64,000 nt of DNA from the NCBI RefSeq assembly GCF_020742345.1, contig NZ_DYXC01000029.1:1-64000 (forward strand), given 5' to 3'. A model generated the notes under the pieces. That model saw only the letters and a program-made list of their open reading frames with translations, ran no database searches and was not told where the DNA came from. Made by a program: the position numbers and the translations under genes. This stretch comes from Enteractinococcus helveticum. GTDB taxonomy: Bacteria > Actinomycetota > Actinomycetes > Actinomycetales > Micrococcaceae. Shown one piece after another: positions 17,793 to 26,406 of this stretch (positions are counted from its first letter, which is position 1; each line of letters starts with the position of its first letter).

Positions 17793-18218
17793 ATGCCACG
17801 TTTGCTCATTCCACTGATCCTCGTATCCGTCGGTGTCATGATTTACGCTCTCATCGAGGCGATTTCGACACCGTCCTCTCGGGTGCGCATCATGCCCAAG
17901 GGCGTGTGGATTGTCGTCATTATCCTGATTCCACTGGTCGGTGGTGTGCTGTGGCTGTTATTCGGGAACCAAAATTCGTATTTGGCGTCCACCGTACAGG
18001 GTTTCAAAAAAACCTCTGGTCCGGCTCGTCCTACGAGACCCGATGACGACGACGACTTCCTGCGCTCACTCGACATTCAACGCGCCCAGCAGAAAAAGGC
18101 CGAGGAATTGCGCAAGCGCGAAGAAGAACTTCGACGTCGTGAAGAACAGCTCAAGCCCAACAACGATTCAGACACGGATGATGACACGGATTCACCGAAC
18201 GGTCAGAATCCGGCGTAG
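17793..18218 (+). CDS. PLDc_N-type membrane protein with charged coiled-coil tail
   Basis: About 141 residues. Two transmembrane helices are separated by a short loop with MPKGVWIVVIILIPLVGG, and the following WLLFGN is the hallmark of the phospholipase-D nuclease N-terminal domain, here without any nuclease. The C-terminal half is a highly charged Glu/Arg/Lys coiled coil (RKREEELRRREEQL). It is divergent from DUF4229 and convergent with ccsB, overlapping it by 16 bp. Function unknown, and possibly a small membrane partner of cytochrome assembly proteins by location only. Confidence 0.8.
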   Translation: MPRLLIPLILVSVGVMIYALIEAISTPSSRVRIMPKGVWIVVIILIPLVGGVLWLLFGNQNSYLASTVQGFKKTSGPARPTRPDDDDDFLRSLDIQRAQQKKAEELRKREEELRRREEQLKPNNDSDTDDDTDSPNGQNPA

Positions 18219-19198
18219 GAGTGCAGCGACGGGAAGTACATGTTCACGATCGTGTAGTTGAACACCAGGGCCAAGAACCCGGTGATGTTCAACCAGGCTG
18301 AACGGGTCCCCGTCCAACCGCGGGTCGCACGCGCGTGCAGGTAGCCGGCGTAGATCACCCAGATCACAAACGTCCAGACTTCTTTGGCGTCCCAGTTCCA
18401 GTACCGGCCCCAGGCCTGTTCTGCCCAAATGGCCCCGGCGATCAGGGTGAAGGTCCACATTACAAAAGCGATCGCGTTGAGTCGGTACGACCAGTTTTCT
18501 AACGCCAACGACGACGGTACCAGGCGCATGAACCCGGTGACCGCATTGTTTTTCTCGGCACGCTGTTTGATCAGCTGCAGTACCGACATGGCAAAGGTGA
18601 GCGAAAAAATTCCGGTGGCAATCACGGCCACCGAAACGTGGGTGATCAGCCACCAGGATTGTAGTGCCGGTTGCACGTTGCCCACCGGCGTTGGGAAGCC
18701 AATGGTTGCGGCAATCATCATCAGTAGGACCACACCGGAGACGAATGTTCCCACAAAGCGCAGGTCCTTGCGCAATAGAAACACCAGGTAAACAATCGCG
18801 ATGACCAGGGCCCCCGAGGTCATGAACTCATACAGGTTGCCCCACGGTGCACGCGAGGCGGCGACTGTGCGGGCGACGACGGCAAATGCATGGGCCAGGG
18901 TTGCAATGGTCATAATCGCCACCCCAATATTGGCCGCCGGGCGTTTGATCGAATCGGTGTATTCCATGTCATCGGACACCAACTGAGGTGCCGGCGTGCG
19001 CTCGGTGACGCTCGGTCCCCCGGCTCCGACGAGCTCTTTGGCCTTTTCGCTTTGGAGTTCGGCCTCGAGTTTACGGATCGACTGGGACGCGGTGGCCATG
19101 TCCCAGGAGAAGAACAGGAACGCCACCAGGTAGATCAGTGCGGCAATGAGCATGAACAATTCGCTGTAGGATGCCAGCGTTTCGTTGACGGGTGTCAT
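18203..19198 (-). CDS. ccsB: Cytochrome c biogenesis protein CcsB/ResC
   Basis: Membrane heme-handling subunit of System II cytochrome c maturation, 331 residues. The tryptophan-rich WWD-type region near the C-terminus reads WAEQAWGRYWNWDAKEVWTFVIW, with histidines in TLAHAFAVV and LITHVSV likely heme ligands. With ResB it moves heme outward and attaches it to apocytochrome CxxCH motifs. The start ATG overlaps the resB stop in ATGA. An upstream in-frame start at 19234 would lie inside resB and is disfavoured. Confidence 0.92.
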   Translation of the reverse strand: MTPVNETLASYSELFMLIAALIYLVAFLFFSWDMATASQSIRKLEAELQSEKAKELVGAGGPSVTERTPAPQLVSDDMEYTDSIKRPAANIGVAIMTIATLAHAFAVVARTVAASRAPWGNLYEFMTSGALVIAIVYLVFLLRKDLRFVGTFVSGVVLLMMIAATIGFPTPVGNVQPALQSWWLITHVSVAVIATGIFSLTFAMSVLQLIKQRAEKNNAVTGFMRLVPSSLALENWSYRLNAIAFVMWTFTLIAGAIWAEQAWGRYWNWDAKEVWTFVIWVIYAGYLHARATRGWTGTRSAWLNITGFLALVFNYTIVNMYFPSLHSYAGF

Positions 19199-20778
19199 GA
19201 GTCCTCCGAAGTGTCTGGCGGGATGACCGGCCAAGTGTTGTCAAATGATTGACGAAGCTTAATGTTTTCATCGCGCAGCCCAAAGGTCTCACCGCGGGCT
19301 AGCAGACCGTATTCGATCACCGTGTGACCATCCTGTGCATAGGCTTTGACCCAGGCACGACGACGGCGCACATACAGTGAGATGACCAGGGCCACCAGTG
19401 CCAGACTTGCGAAGATTGCGACACCCCATTTGGAGGGGTCGTAGTGCAGGTCTAGCCCGATGTAGCGGTCCCACGAGTCGAACGTGATGGTACCCATGTT
19501 ATCGGGCAGCTCGTAGGTGTCGCCAACACCCAGGGTGATCCCACCGTTGTCATTATCGCGCGAGTTCAACTCGGTCATGGTGTCGGTATCGAGCACATAG
19601 ACATTTTGTGGCACACCCGAATCCAGGCCGATGTCACCGTAGTACGAATTCAAAATCAGTTCAGGGTTATAGGCATCCGGGTCGATCGAGATTGCCACGC
19701 CGTCGTCACCGGTATACGACGTCGGTAGGAACAGTCCAACAAAGCCCAGCTGTTCGGGGCGAGCATCCGGCACCTTGAGTACAACCAGCGAACTGTTGAC
19801 GTTAGGATCCTGGATCTGGGCGATGACCGGACCAGAATAGGCCACGTCGCCATTGCCATCGGTCACGGTGATATTTGGCGCGTACCCGTTACCCACCAAG
19901 AAGATGCGCACCCCGTCGATGGTCAGCGGGTCATTGACCTTGATCTCGTCGGCGTATGTTTCGGCACCCGGTGCCGGGGTCACCTGCATGGCTGCGGTGT
20001 AATCCAGTGCCTGGCCGTAGTGCGATTCAGATTCGCGATCAAATACGACGTCGAAGTCTTCCAGTGCAATGGAAAACGGGTGCAGTCGGTCTTCAGAAAA
20101 CGCGGTGCCGGGCGTAAAGGAGTCATAGGAGACCAGGTTATTGGTAAACCCTTCACCTTCGACAATGATCTTCTGGCCTTCGTATTTATACAGCCCGCCG
20201 ATCCCCATGAACACGATGACGCCGAGTAAGCCAAAGTGGAATAAAATATTGCCAATTTCGCGGGTGTAGCCGCGTTCAGCACCAACTGAACCATCACGCA
20301 ATTGGGTTCGGTAGCCGGCTTTTTTCAAAATCTTTTCGGCATCCACCAGGGCTTCGTCCGGGGTGGGACCGTTGGTTTCTAAGACCAGCTGGCCGTATTC
20401 GGGTAGTCGTTTCAGGTTGCGCGGGGTGCGGGCAGGTGGTTGGCGCAGGGTTTTGAGGTGTTGGCGTCCGCGCGGCCATAAACAGCCCACCAGCGAAACC
20501 ATCAGCAGCAGATAGATTGCCGAGAACCACGGGGAAGAATACACATCAAACATCCCCAGGGCATCCATAATGGGCCCCAGGGTAGGGTTATCTTCGATCC
20601 AGGTTTCAACGACGTCGGCACCGGCGCGACGCTGGGGGAACAGCGACCCGGGCACGGCAGCTACCGCCAGCAGTAACAGCAGCATCAGCGCGGTTCGCAT
20701 GCTGGTCAGCTGGTTCCAGATAAATCGCAGGGTGCCGCGGAATCCTAACGAGGGTAGGGTGGGTTGTTGGGTACTCAA
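19195..20778 (-). CDS. resB: Cytochrome c biogenesis protein ResB
   Basis: A 527-residue ResB/Ccs1 partner of CcsB. Three N-terminal hydrophobic segments (LMLLLLLAVAAVPGSLFPQ, the stretch around residue 75, and ILFHFGLLGVIVFMGIGGL) are followed by a large extracytoplasmic domain and a last transmembrane segment near residue 455. The start codon overlaps the ccdA stop by four bases. Confidence 0.92.
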   Translation of the reverse strand: MSTQQPTLPSLGFRGTLRFIWNQLTSMRTALMLLLLLAVAAVPGSLFPQRRAGADVVETWIEDNPTLGPIMDALGMFDVYSSPWFSAIYLLLMVSLVGCLWPRGRQHLKTLRQPPARTPRNLKRLPEYGQLVLETNGPTPDEALVDAEKILKKAGYRTQLRDGSVGAERGYTREIGNILFHFGLLGVIVFMGIGGLYKYEGQKIIVEGEGFTNNLVSYDSFTPGTAFSEDRLHPFSIALEDFDVVFDRESESHYGQALDYTAAMQVTPAPGAETYADEIKVNDPLTIDGVRIFLVGNGYAPNITVTDGNGDVAYSGPVIAQIQDPNVNSSLVVLKVPDARPEQLGFVGLFLPTSYTGDDGVAISIDPDAYNPELILNSYYGDIGLDSGVPQNVYVLDTDTMTELNSRDNDNGGITLGVGDTYELPDNMGTITFDSWDRYIGLDLHYDPSKWGVAIFASLALVALVISLYVRRRRAWVKAYAQDGHTVIEYGLLARGETFGLRDENIKLRQSFDNTWPVIPPDTSEDS

Positions 20779-21527
20779 ATTGGAAGTGTCACCTCGTTAG
20801 CGAACCAGCTTTGCAGCTGATTGACCCAGTCAGTCCATAGCCCGGTGGCCATGGCCAGTCCCAGCAAAATCAGCAGCACCCCGCCGGCACGCATAATAAA
20901 TAGGCGGTGTTTGCGGAAAAACGCCAGCCGTTTCATCCCGCGTGAGAACCCTAGGGCCAGCAGAATAAACGGTATGCCCAAGCCTAGCGAGTACACCACG
21001 GCCAGCACGCCACCGCGCCACAGGTTATCGGTACCCGCGCTCGACATGGCAATGACCGCAGCCATGGTTGGGCCGATGCATGGAGCCCAGCCCAGCCCAA
21101 AGATCATTCCCAGCAGTGGGGCGCCCCACAGTCCTGCATTGGGTTGGTACTGAATTTTGCGGTCCCGCTGGAAAAATGACAGCCCGCCCATGAACACAAC
21201 GCCCATAATGATCACGACGCCGCCCAGCACCTGGGTGAGCCATTGGCCGTCACCTTTGAGCCAAATAAATACTCGACCCAGCAGTAGTCCCGCGGTTACA
21301 AAGACGACGGTAAATCCCAGCACAAACAGGGTGGTGCCGATGAGCATGCGACCGCGTTTAGTGTCTTGGACACTGGCACCGGACAGGCCGGACACGTAGC
21401 CGAGATACCCGGGTGCTAGCGGAAGCACGCACGGCGAGAGAAAAGAAACCAGCCCGGCGAGAGCGGCCACGGGCATGGCAAGCCACATGGACCCATCGAG
21501 GGCTATCTCGGCGAAGGGGTTATTCAT
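20775..21527 (-). CDS. ccdA: Cytochrome c biogenesis protein CcdA
   Basis: A 250-residue membrane thiol carrier of the DsbD/CcdA family with six hydrophobic segments. The two redox cysteines are in SFLSPCVLPLAPGYLGYVSG and GWAPCIGPTMAAV. It moves reducing power across the membrane to the thioredoxin-like lipoprotein encoded just upstream. Overlaps that gene by four bases. Confidence 0.93.
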   Translation of the reverse strand: MNNPFAEIALDGSMWLAMPVAALAGLVSFLSPCVLPLAPGYLGYVSGLSGASVQDTKRGRMLIGTTLFVLGFTVVFVTAGLLLGRVFIWLKGDGQWLTQVLGGVVIIMGVVFMGGLSFFQRDRKIQYQPNAGLWGAPLLGMIFGLGWAPCIGPTMAAVIAMSSAGTDNLWRGGVLAVVYSLGLGIPFILLALGFSRGMKRLAFFRKHRLFIMRAGGVLLILLGLAMATGLWTDWVNQLQSWFANEVTLPI

Positions 21528-22108
21528 TCATCCACCACACCGGTCAGCAGTGATTTCAACGTGGAATGTTCCACGGAGCCTAGAACACGAGCGGCCACGC
21601 GGCCTTCGTCATCCAAAATCAGTGTGGTGGGAACGGCCTGTGGTGGTACGTAGTCGGCGAAGTCGAGCAAAATTTTGCCGTCACGACCTTCAATCGAGGG
21701 GTATTGGATGTTGAAGTTGCGTTCAAAGGCTGCGGCCGTTTCTGCGACGTCGCGCACATTGACACCCACGAAGGTAACATCGTCACTGAATTCTTGACTC
21801 AGATTCGCTAAGTCGGGGGCTTCTACACGGCAAGGCGCACAGGAAGCGTACCAGAAGTTCACCAGGACTGGACCGTCTAGCGTCTCGGTGGAGATGGTGT
21901 CACCGTCGAATGTCTGACCGGAAAATTCTACAGGTTCACCCCGGTCTTCAACGGCGAGTTCCATAACGGAGCCATCTCCGGCAATGTAGTTTTTACCACC
22001 GGAGTTTCCTGCCTGGGCGGCCAGCGGGTCATCCGATGCACACGCCGTTAGCAATGCCGCCCCGGCAATGGCTAGGCCGATCAGTGCGCGTGACGTCTTA
22101 TTGCTCAC
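21524..22108 (-). CDS. resA: TlpA/ResA-type thioredoxin lipoprotein
   Basis: A 194-residue secreted thioredoxin anchored through lipobox LLTAC. The active site is FWYASCAPCRVEAPDL (CxxC form CAPC), and the cis-proline loop is QAVPTTLILD. It keeps apocytochrome c cysteines reduced for heme attachment. GTG 22108 has AAAGGG upstream. It is the first gene of the tlpA-ccdA-resB-ccsB operon, in which each start overlaps the previous stop. Confidence 0.9.
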   Translation of the reverse strand: MSNKTSRALIGLAIAGAALLTACASDDPLAAQAGNSGGKNYIAGDGSVMELAVEDRGEPVEFSGQTFDGDTISTETLDGPVLVNFWYASCAPCRVEAPDLANLSQEFSDDVTFVGVNVRDVAETAAAFERNFNIQYPSIEGRDGKILLDFADYVPPQAVPTTLILDDEGRVAARVLGSVEHSTLKSLLTGVVDE

Positions 22109-22171
22109 AAGTTTTCCCTTTCAAATACCGCGCTAGATTCTAATTCCGGTTACTGAGTAGTTCCTGAGTGT

Positions 22172-22816
22172 TTAGGCGCCCGGTAACGCGGCGGCTTGTT
22201 TGCTCAGGTGTTCAACCGGTTCGGTGTAATGCACGGTTGGAATACGTTGTCCAGGTGTGAATTCGAAACTTGTCACAGATGCCAATGAGCACTCACGACG
22301 ACGCGGGTCGTGTGCCAGCAGCTTGCCCTCGGCCGAGAGCCGGGTCACCCAGATGGGCAGCTGGTGAGACACCACAATTGCGCAAGAGCCCGGCCCGTAC
22401 GTCGTCATGAGCTCATCGCGCAGATCTTGGATTGCCTCAGCGACGCGGGCTGCTTGCTGAGCATACGGTTCGCCCCACGACGGGCGCAGGGGGTTGAGGA
22501 CCAACGGCCACAGTTTCGGGCTGCGCAAGCGACGGCGCATGTCAGAGAGGCCTTCAAATTTATTTTCTGCTTCGAGTACACGGGATTCTAGGCGCACGTC
22601 GAGGTCAAATTTTTTGGCCATCGGGGCGATGGTTTCTCGAGCGCGCTGCAGCGGGGATGAGACCAGGATGGCCGGTGTCTGGTTCCAACCGTCGGCAAGT
22701 TCTTGAGCCATCTGCTGACCAAGTGCTGAGAGTCCGAACCCAGGAAGACGGCCGTAGAGCACCTTGTCAGGATTAAATACTTCGCCGTGGCGAACCAGAT
22801 GCACGCTAACTGTCAT
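22172..22816 (-). CDS. Histidine phosphatase family protein
   Basis: A 214-residue phosphoglycerate-mutase-like enzyme. The catalytic motif LVRHGEVFNP is near the N-terminus, SSPLQRARET supplies an arginine and VVSHQLPI the second histidine. Substrate unknown. ATG 22816 is chosen because the conserved strand begins five residues later. The longer frame to 22984 overlaps the neighbour's promoter. The gene lies directly upstream of tlpA, as its counterpart does in mycobacteria. Confidence 0.85.
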   Translation of the reverse strand: MTVSVHLVRHGEVFNPDKVLYGRLPGFGLSALGQQMAQELADGWNQTPAILVSSPLQRARETIAPMAKKFDLDVRLESRVLEAENKFEGLSDMRRRLRSPKLWPLVLNPLRPSWGEPYAQQAARVAEAIQDLRDELMTTYGPGSCAIVVSHQLPIWVTRLSAEGKLLAHDPRRRECSLASVTSFEFTPGQRIPTVHYTEPVEHLSKQAAALPGA

Positions 22817-22973
22817 ACCGGCTATTTTTGCATAGAGTTCACCAACCCTTTGGCCGAAGGCCCCCTGGCACATGATGCTTAAGCTACCGGGTAAGAATTT
22901 TGCTCCGGCCAGTGACTTCTTGAGGCCTGAGGAGTCGTTAGGATGGAGACAAGAAATTATTGAAAGGCCTGTG

Positions 22974-23786
22974 ATGAACGACAATCAGCCCAAAGAGCAG
23001 CCAGACTATGGTGTGCGGTTAACCGGTGACGAGCTGGCTGCATACCAGCAAAAATACCAGTCGCAATCGCCGGGTGCACAAAATCCGTCCGAGTATGGTC
23101 CTCAGGGTCAGCCACAACACGGGGCCTCAGAATACGGGCCCCAGGGTGGCACTCAACCGCCGACTAGTGGCCAATATCCTGGGTATCAGCAACCAGGCTA
23201 TGGTCAACCCGGTTTTCAACAGCCAGGTGCCCCATATGGTCAGCCGTTGGGTGGACCACAGCTCCACCCGGATATGGCTAAAGAACCGGCCCGAGCAAAA
23301 TCCGTCAACACCGCATTTTGGTCCATCATCGTTGCCGGGGTTGCGTATGTGTTATCCATTGTGGTTACGGTTCCGCTGCCTAACCGTGGCTACAGTGATG
23401 AAGACCTTGCCCTGTTGGAAAGTATCCTTGGTCCGATGCTGTCCGAGGCACCATTTCAAAGTGTCGAGGCCTACCTGAATTCTCCGATGATGAGCGCGGC
23501 GATGATTGGCCAAGCGGTCATCGTTATGATCATGTATGTTCTGGTGGCACTGGGGATACGACATGGTTGGCGCTCAGCACGCATCATCGGCACTATCTTT
23601 GCGGTGCTGTCGCTGTTGAGCCTCAGTTTTGTCACACCATTATCTGGCACGTTCTCTGCGCTGGCTGTTGTGCTGGGCATTGTTGGGATCGTCTTTGCGT
23701 GGCTTCCCTCATCCACCGAATACTTCCGACGCAAGGCCTGGCAGAAAGCCGCAAAACGTGCTTACCCGGACGCCCCATCGCGATGA
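22974..23786 (+). CDS. Membrane protein with Gln/Gly/Pro-rich N-terminus
   Basis: About 270 residues. Residues 20-105 are a low-complexity Gln/Pro/Gly/Tyr tract with short repeats (YGPQGQPQHG and QPGYGQPGFQQPG). Four hydrophobic segments follow, from about residue 112 to 250, and then a basic tail. The layout resembles many actinobacterial proteins with disordered N-termini and a small membrane domain of unknown function. AAAGG lies seven bases before ATG 22974. The 3' end overlaps rex by 25 bp. Confidence 0.7.
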   Translation: MNDNQPKEQPDYGVRLTGDELAAYQQKYQSQSPGAQNPSEYGPQGQPQHGASEYGPQGGTQPPTSGQYPGYQQPGYGQPGFQQPGAPYGQPLGGPQLHPDMAKEPARAKSVNTAFWSIIVAGVAYVLSIVVTVPLPNRGYSDEDLALLESILGPMLSEAPFQSVEAYLNSPMMSAAMIGQAVIVMIMYVLVALGIRHGWRSARIIGTIFAVLSLLSLSFVTPLSGTFSALAVVLGIVGIVFAWLPSSTEYFRRKAWQKAAKRAYPDAPSR

Positions 23787-24397
23787 AACGCTAAAATCTG
23801 CAATTCTGCAGATAGGTCTACGGTTTGTATCTTGACATGGTCGGGAACCTGAAGTCTGCGGGGCGCAAAATTCAGGATCCCGGTGATCCCGGCATCGACC
23901 AGGATATCGGCAACCTCCTGTGCGACACTTCCCGGCACCGCCACAATGGCTAATTCCATATCGTGGTCGGTGCCGATGTCATGAATATCCACAATCGTGT
24001 ACCCGTTGATGGTTGTGCCGATCTTGGCCGGATCGCTATCGGCCACCGCGGTGATGTGCATGCCGCGGTCGCCAAAGCCTTCATAGGACATCAGTGCCGC
24101 CCCCAGATTACCGGCGCCAACTAATAGCACGCGCCGGCCGCTGGTCACCCCGAGGATATGAGCGATCGTGTAGCGTAGCGCGTCCACCGAGTAGCCAAGC
24201 CCTGCGCGACCGCTGTGGCCCAGAGCCGCCACGTCCTTGCGGGTAAGGGCATCAGAACATCCCAGGGCTTTGGCAAGCTGCGCAGAGGTTACATATGCAA
24301 TCCCCGCTGCTCGTAAGGCATCCAAATAGTGTAAGTATTGGGGCAGTCGAGACAGTGTGCGCGTCGATAGTTTTTTGGCCTGAGGCTGATGCGTCAT
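23762..24397 (-). CDS. rex: Redox-sensing transcriptional repressor Rex
   Basis: A 211-residue regulator that leaves its operators when NADH binds. The N-terminal winged helix includes SRLPQYLHYLDAL and VTSAQLAKALGCSDALTRKD. The Rossmann domain shows LLVGAGNLGAAL, and the domain-swapped C-terminal helix follows NFAPRRLQVPD. It overlaps the glutaredoxin gene upstream by four bases. In related actinobacteria rex or glutaredoxin is usually followed by hemA. Here a convergent membrane protein gene comes instead. Confidence 0.95.
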   Translation of the reverse strand: MTHQPQAKKLSTRTLSRLPQYLHYLDALRAAGIAYVTSAQLAKALGCSDALTRKDVAALGHSGRAGLGYSVDALRYTIAHILGVTSGRRVLLVGAGNLGAALMSYEGFGDRGMHITAVADSDPAKIGTTINGYTIVDIHDIGTDHDMELAIVAVPGSVAQEVADILVDAGITGILNFAPRRLQVPDHVKIQTVDLSAELQILAFHRDGASG

Positions 24398-24639
24398 GAT
24401 TCCAGTCCGGCTTCAATCATCAGCCGCAGACGTGCCGGGTCGATCACCCAAAAGTCCCGTTGTTTGTCGTTAATAAACAGCACCGGAATTTCTTCGGCAA
24501 ATTGTTCAGCCAATTCGGGATGATCGGTGGTCGAGATCTCTTGCCAACCGATGTTGTATTCAGACGTGATCTCGTCCATGGTCTGCTTGGCGGCAGCGCA
24601 CAAGTGGCATTGCGGCTTGGTCAGCAGTTTCAGGTCCAC
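24394..24639 (-). CDS. Glutaredoxin family protein
   Basis: A thioredoxin-fold protein of about 81 residues from GTG 24639 with active site KPQCHLCAAAKQTM (CxxC) and the cis-proline region EEIPVLFIND. The frame extends to an ATG at 24681, but that lies inside a terminator hairpin and lacks a ribosome site. GAAAGAAG is seven bases before the GTG. Matches the DUF836-type glutaredoxins seen near hem genes in actinobacteria. Cotranscribed with rex. Confidence 0.82.
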   Translation of the reverse strand: MDLKLLTKPQCHLCAAAKQTMDEITSEYNIGWQEISTTDHPELAEQFAEEIPVLFINDKQRDFWVIDPARLRLMIEAGLES

Positions 24640-24665
24640 TGAAGGCTTCTTTCGCTGTGCTAAAC

Positions 24666-24694
24666 ATAAAGCCGCCTGCAAGAGGCGGCTTTAT
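24666..24694 (-). terminator. Terminator hairpin after the BldC-like gene
   Basis: Perfect 12-bp arms (24666-24677 and 24683-24694) around a five-base loop. In the minus direction the stem ends in CTTTAT followed by GTTTAGC, a weak U-tract. It separates the BldC-like gene from glutaredoxin-rex. Confidence 0.7.
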
Positions 24695-24715
24695 ATTGTG
24701 ACAAATTCTGGTGGG

Positions 24716-24919
24716 TTATTCGTCGGTACCGGTGGCCGCATCCGTATCGGAGACAATGGCTTGCACCGCTTCTTGCGGCACACGGTAGGAACGTCCAAAC
24801 CGAACAGCCGGCAGTTCACCAGCGTGAATCATCCGATATACGGTCATACGTGATACACGCATCATGTCGGCAACCTCAGTGACCGTCATGAATTTGGCAT
24901 TTGCGAAACTCTCCGCCAC
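24716..24919 (-). CDS. BldC-like helix-turn-helix regulator
   Basis: A 67-residue single-domain DNA-binding protein: FMTVTEVADMMRVSRMTVYR followed by ELPAVRFGRSYRVPQEAV, the winged helix of the MerR/excisionase type found in BldC. Actinobacterial members such as Rv0500A control development or metabolism. Start is GTG with AGGAG nine bases upstream. It lies between acuC and the glutaredoxin-rex pair and has its own promoter and terminator. Confidence 0.88.
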   Translation of the reverse strand: MAESFANAKFMTVTEVADMMRVSRMTVYRMIHAGELPAVRFGRSYRVPQEAVQAIVSDTDAATGTDE

Positions 24920-25005
24920 GGTTATTACTCCTTTAACGTTCCCTCAAGGACGGGGTTTTAGCCTGAGGGGAAGTTCAAAGTGAAGGCGGCAACCACCATT
25001 AAACA

Positions 25006-25034
25006 TTAATAATAGCTTACAGCTTGGGTTGCAA
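25006..25034 (-). promoter_or_regulatory. Promoter of the BldC-like gene
   Basis: On the minus strand TTGCAA (25034-25029), a 17-base spacer and TATTAA (25011-25006). It leaves a leader of about 80 bases before GTG 24919. Confidence 0.6.
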
Positions 25035-25041
25035 GCGTTCA

Positions 25042-26283
25042 TTAATCGAACCACGGATCCAATCCATGAAATGGAAACACCGCTTTACGGGTCGCCATAA
25101 TCGATTGATCGATCGCATCGGCGGGATCATATCCGACCTCCCAGGAACGCCACCACACGTCAGCATCATCGGACATAGTCGTCACAACATCAGCAATATC
25201 TTCGATACCAAGCTCTTGGGCGGCCAGTTCGCGCCATTCCTGCGGAATTTCTGTGCGGGGCGGAATCGGCGTGTCGGCCACAATTGCCACCAGGTGCGCC
25301 CAGGCTCGCGGCACAACTTTCATCGGACTGTACCCTCCCCCGCCCAGTGCTAACCATTTGCCACCGGCAAAGTCTTCGGCCCAGTCCGAAGCATCCAGCA
25401 TCAGCTGGCGCTGGCCGTCGATCGAAAGATTCAAATCAGTCAGCGGGTCATGACGGTGACCATCGGCACCGTGTTGACTCACCAGCACCTGGGGTTGAAA
25501 TGCGCTCAATAATTTCGGGACGACGGCGTGAGCGGCCCGTAAGAACCCGGCGTCTGAAACCGAGGCGGGTACGGCAACGTTGACTGCTGTACCTTCTGCT
25601 GCGGTGCCACCAATATCTTTGGCAAAACCGGTTCCGGGGAACAACAGCAGACCGGTTTCGTGAACGGAAATGGTCAACACGCGTGGATCATTCCAGAAGG
25701 CTTGTTCAACGCCGTCACCGTGGTGGGCGTCGAGGTCGACGTAGGCGATCCGTTCGGCACCCTGATCTAGCATCCACTGAATGGCCAGGGCAGCGTCGTT
25801 ATAAATACAAAATCCAGAGGCAGCGGACCGTTGCGCGTGGTGCATGCCGCCGGCAAAGTTTACGGCACGATCGATCTCGTTATTCCAGATGGCCTTGGCT
25901 GCGGCCAGGGTACCACCGGCGATGCGAGCTGATGAAGTGTGCAGTTCAGCAAAGACCGGACAGTCTTCGGTGCCCAACCCAATGGCCTCATAGACTCGAG
26001 CAAGGTTGCCATTGGATGCCGTGTTGGGGGTTTCGGCATCACGTGATGCGGCTTTGACCTGCGCGATGTATTCGATCGAATGCACAGTGGCCAGTTCGGC
26101 GTCGGTGGCCACGGGCGGTTTGAGCTCAGTAAGGCGTCTGCAATCTAAGACCCCTAGGGCTTTGGCTAAGCGGTGCGTGAGTTTTAGGCGCACTGGATTC
26201 ATCGGGTGGGCATCAGAGAAGCGATAATTCAAAAACGCGTCGTCCCATACCAGAGCGCTACGGAGTCCAGCTGTGTTTTCCAT
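25042..26283 (-). CDS. acuC: AcuC-type histone deacetylase family protein
   Basis: Zinc deacetylase-like protein of about 413 residues. The metal and catalytic pocket is clear: GGMHHAQRSAASGFCIYND, then YVDLDAHHGDGVEQAFW with the Asp-His ligands, and SQHGADGHRHDPL. In Bacillus AcuC deacetylates acetyl-CoA synthetase, and an acs gene lies 21 kb away in this window, so a link is possible but inferred. Start codons ATG 26283, GTG 26286 and TTG 26289 lie in frame side by side. TACGCT on the minus strand is five to eight bases before them. Confidence 0.88.
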   Translation of the reverse strand: MENTAGLRSALVWDDAFLNYRFSDAHPMNPVRLKLTHRLAKALGVLDCRRLTELKPPVATDAELATVHSIEYIAQVKAASRDAETPNTASNGNLARVYEAIGLGTEDCPVFAELHTSSARIAGGTLAAAKAIWNNEIDRAVNFAGGMHHAQRSAASGFCIYNDAALAIQWMLDQGAERIAYVDLDAHHGDGVEQAFWNDPRVLTISVHETGLLLFPGTGFAKDIGGTAAEGTAVNVAVPASVSDAGFLRAAHAVVPKLLSAFQPQVLVSQHGADGHRHDPLTDLNLSIDGQRQLMLDASDWAEDFAGGKWLALGGGGYSPMKVVPRAWAHLVAIVADTPIPPRTEIPQEWRELAAQELGIEDIADVVTTMSDDADVWWRSWEVGYDPADAIDQSIMATRKAVFPFHGLDPWFD

Positions 26284-26406
26284 CACCAACTAGCGTAGGT
26301 TGTTGGGTTATCAAAGGGATCTAAACCAAGGATTGTGAAGCGGTGGGGTCCCAACACATGCGCCCAAGACTGGTGATTGGGGCCTTTTCCGAGGAAGATG
26401 TAACCA

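Noticed and set aside
24640..24681. Longer glutaredoxin start at 24681
   Set aside because: The ATG lies inside a terminator hairpin. GTG 24639 has a better ribosome site.
24949..24971. Imperfect inverted repeat before the BldC-like gene
   Set aside because: Short interrupted stem without a U-tract. It lies in the leader and could be a weak structure only.
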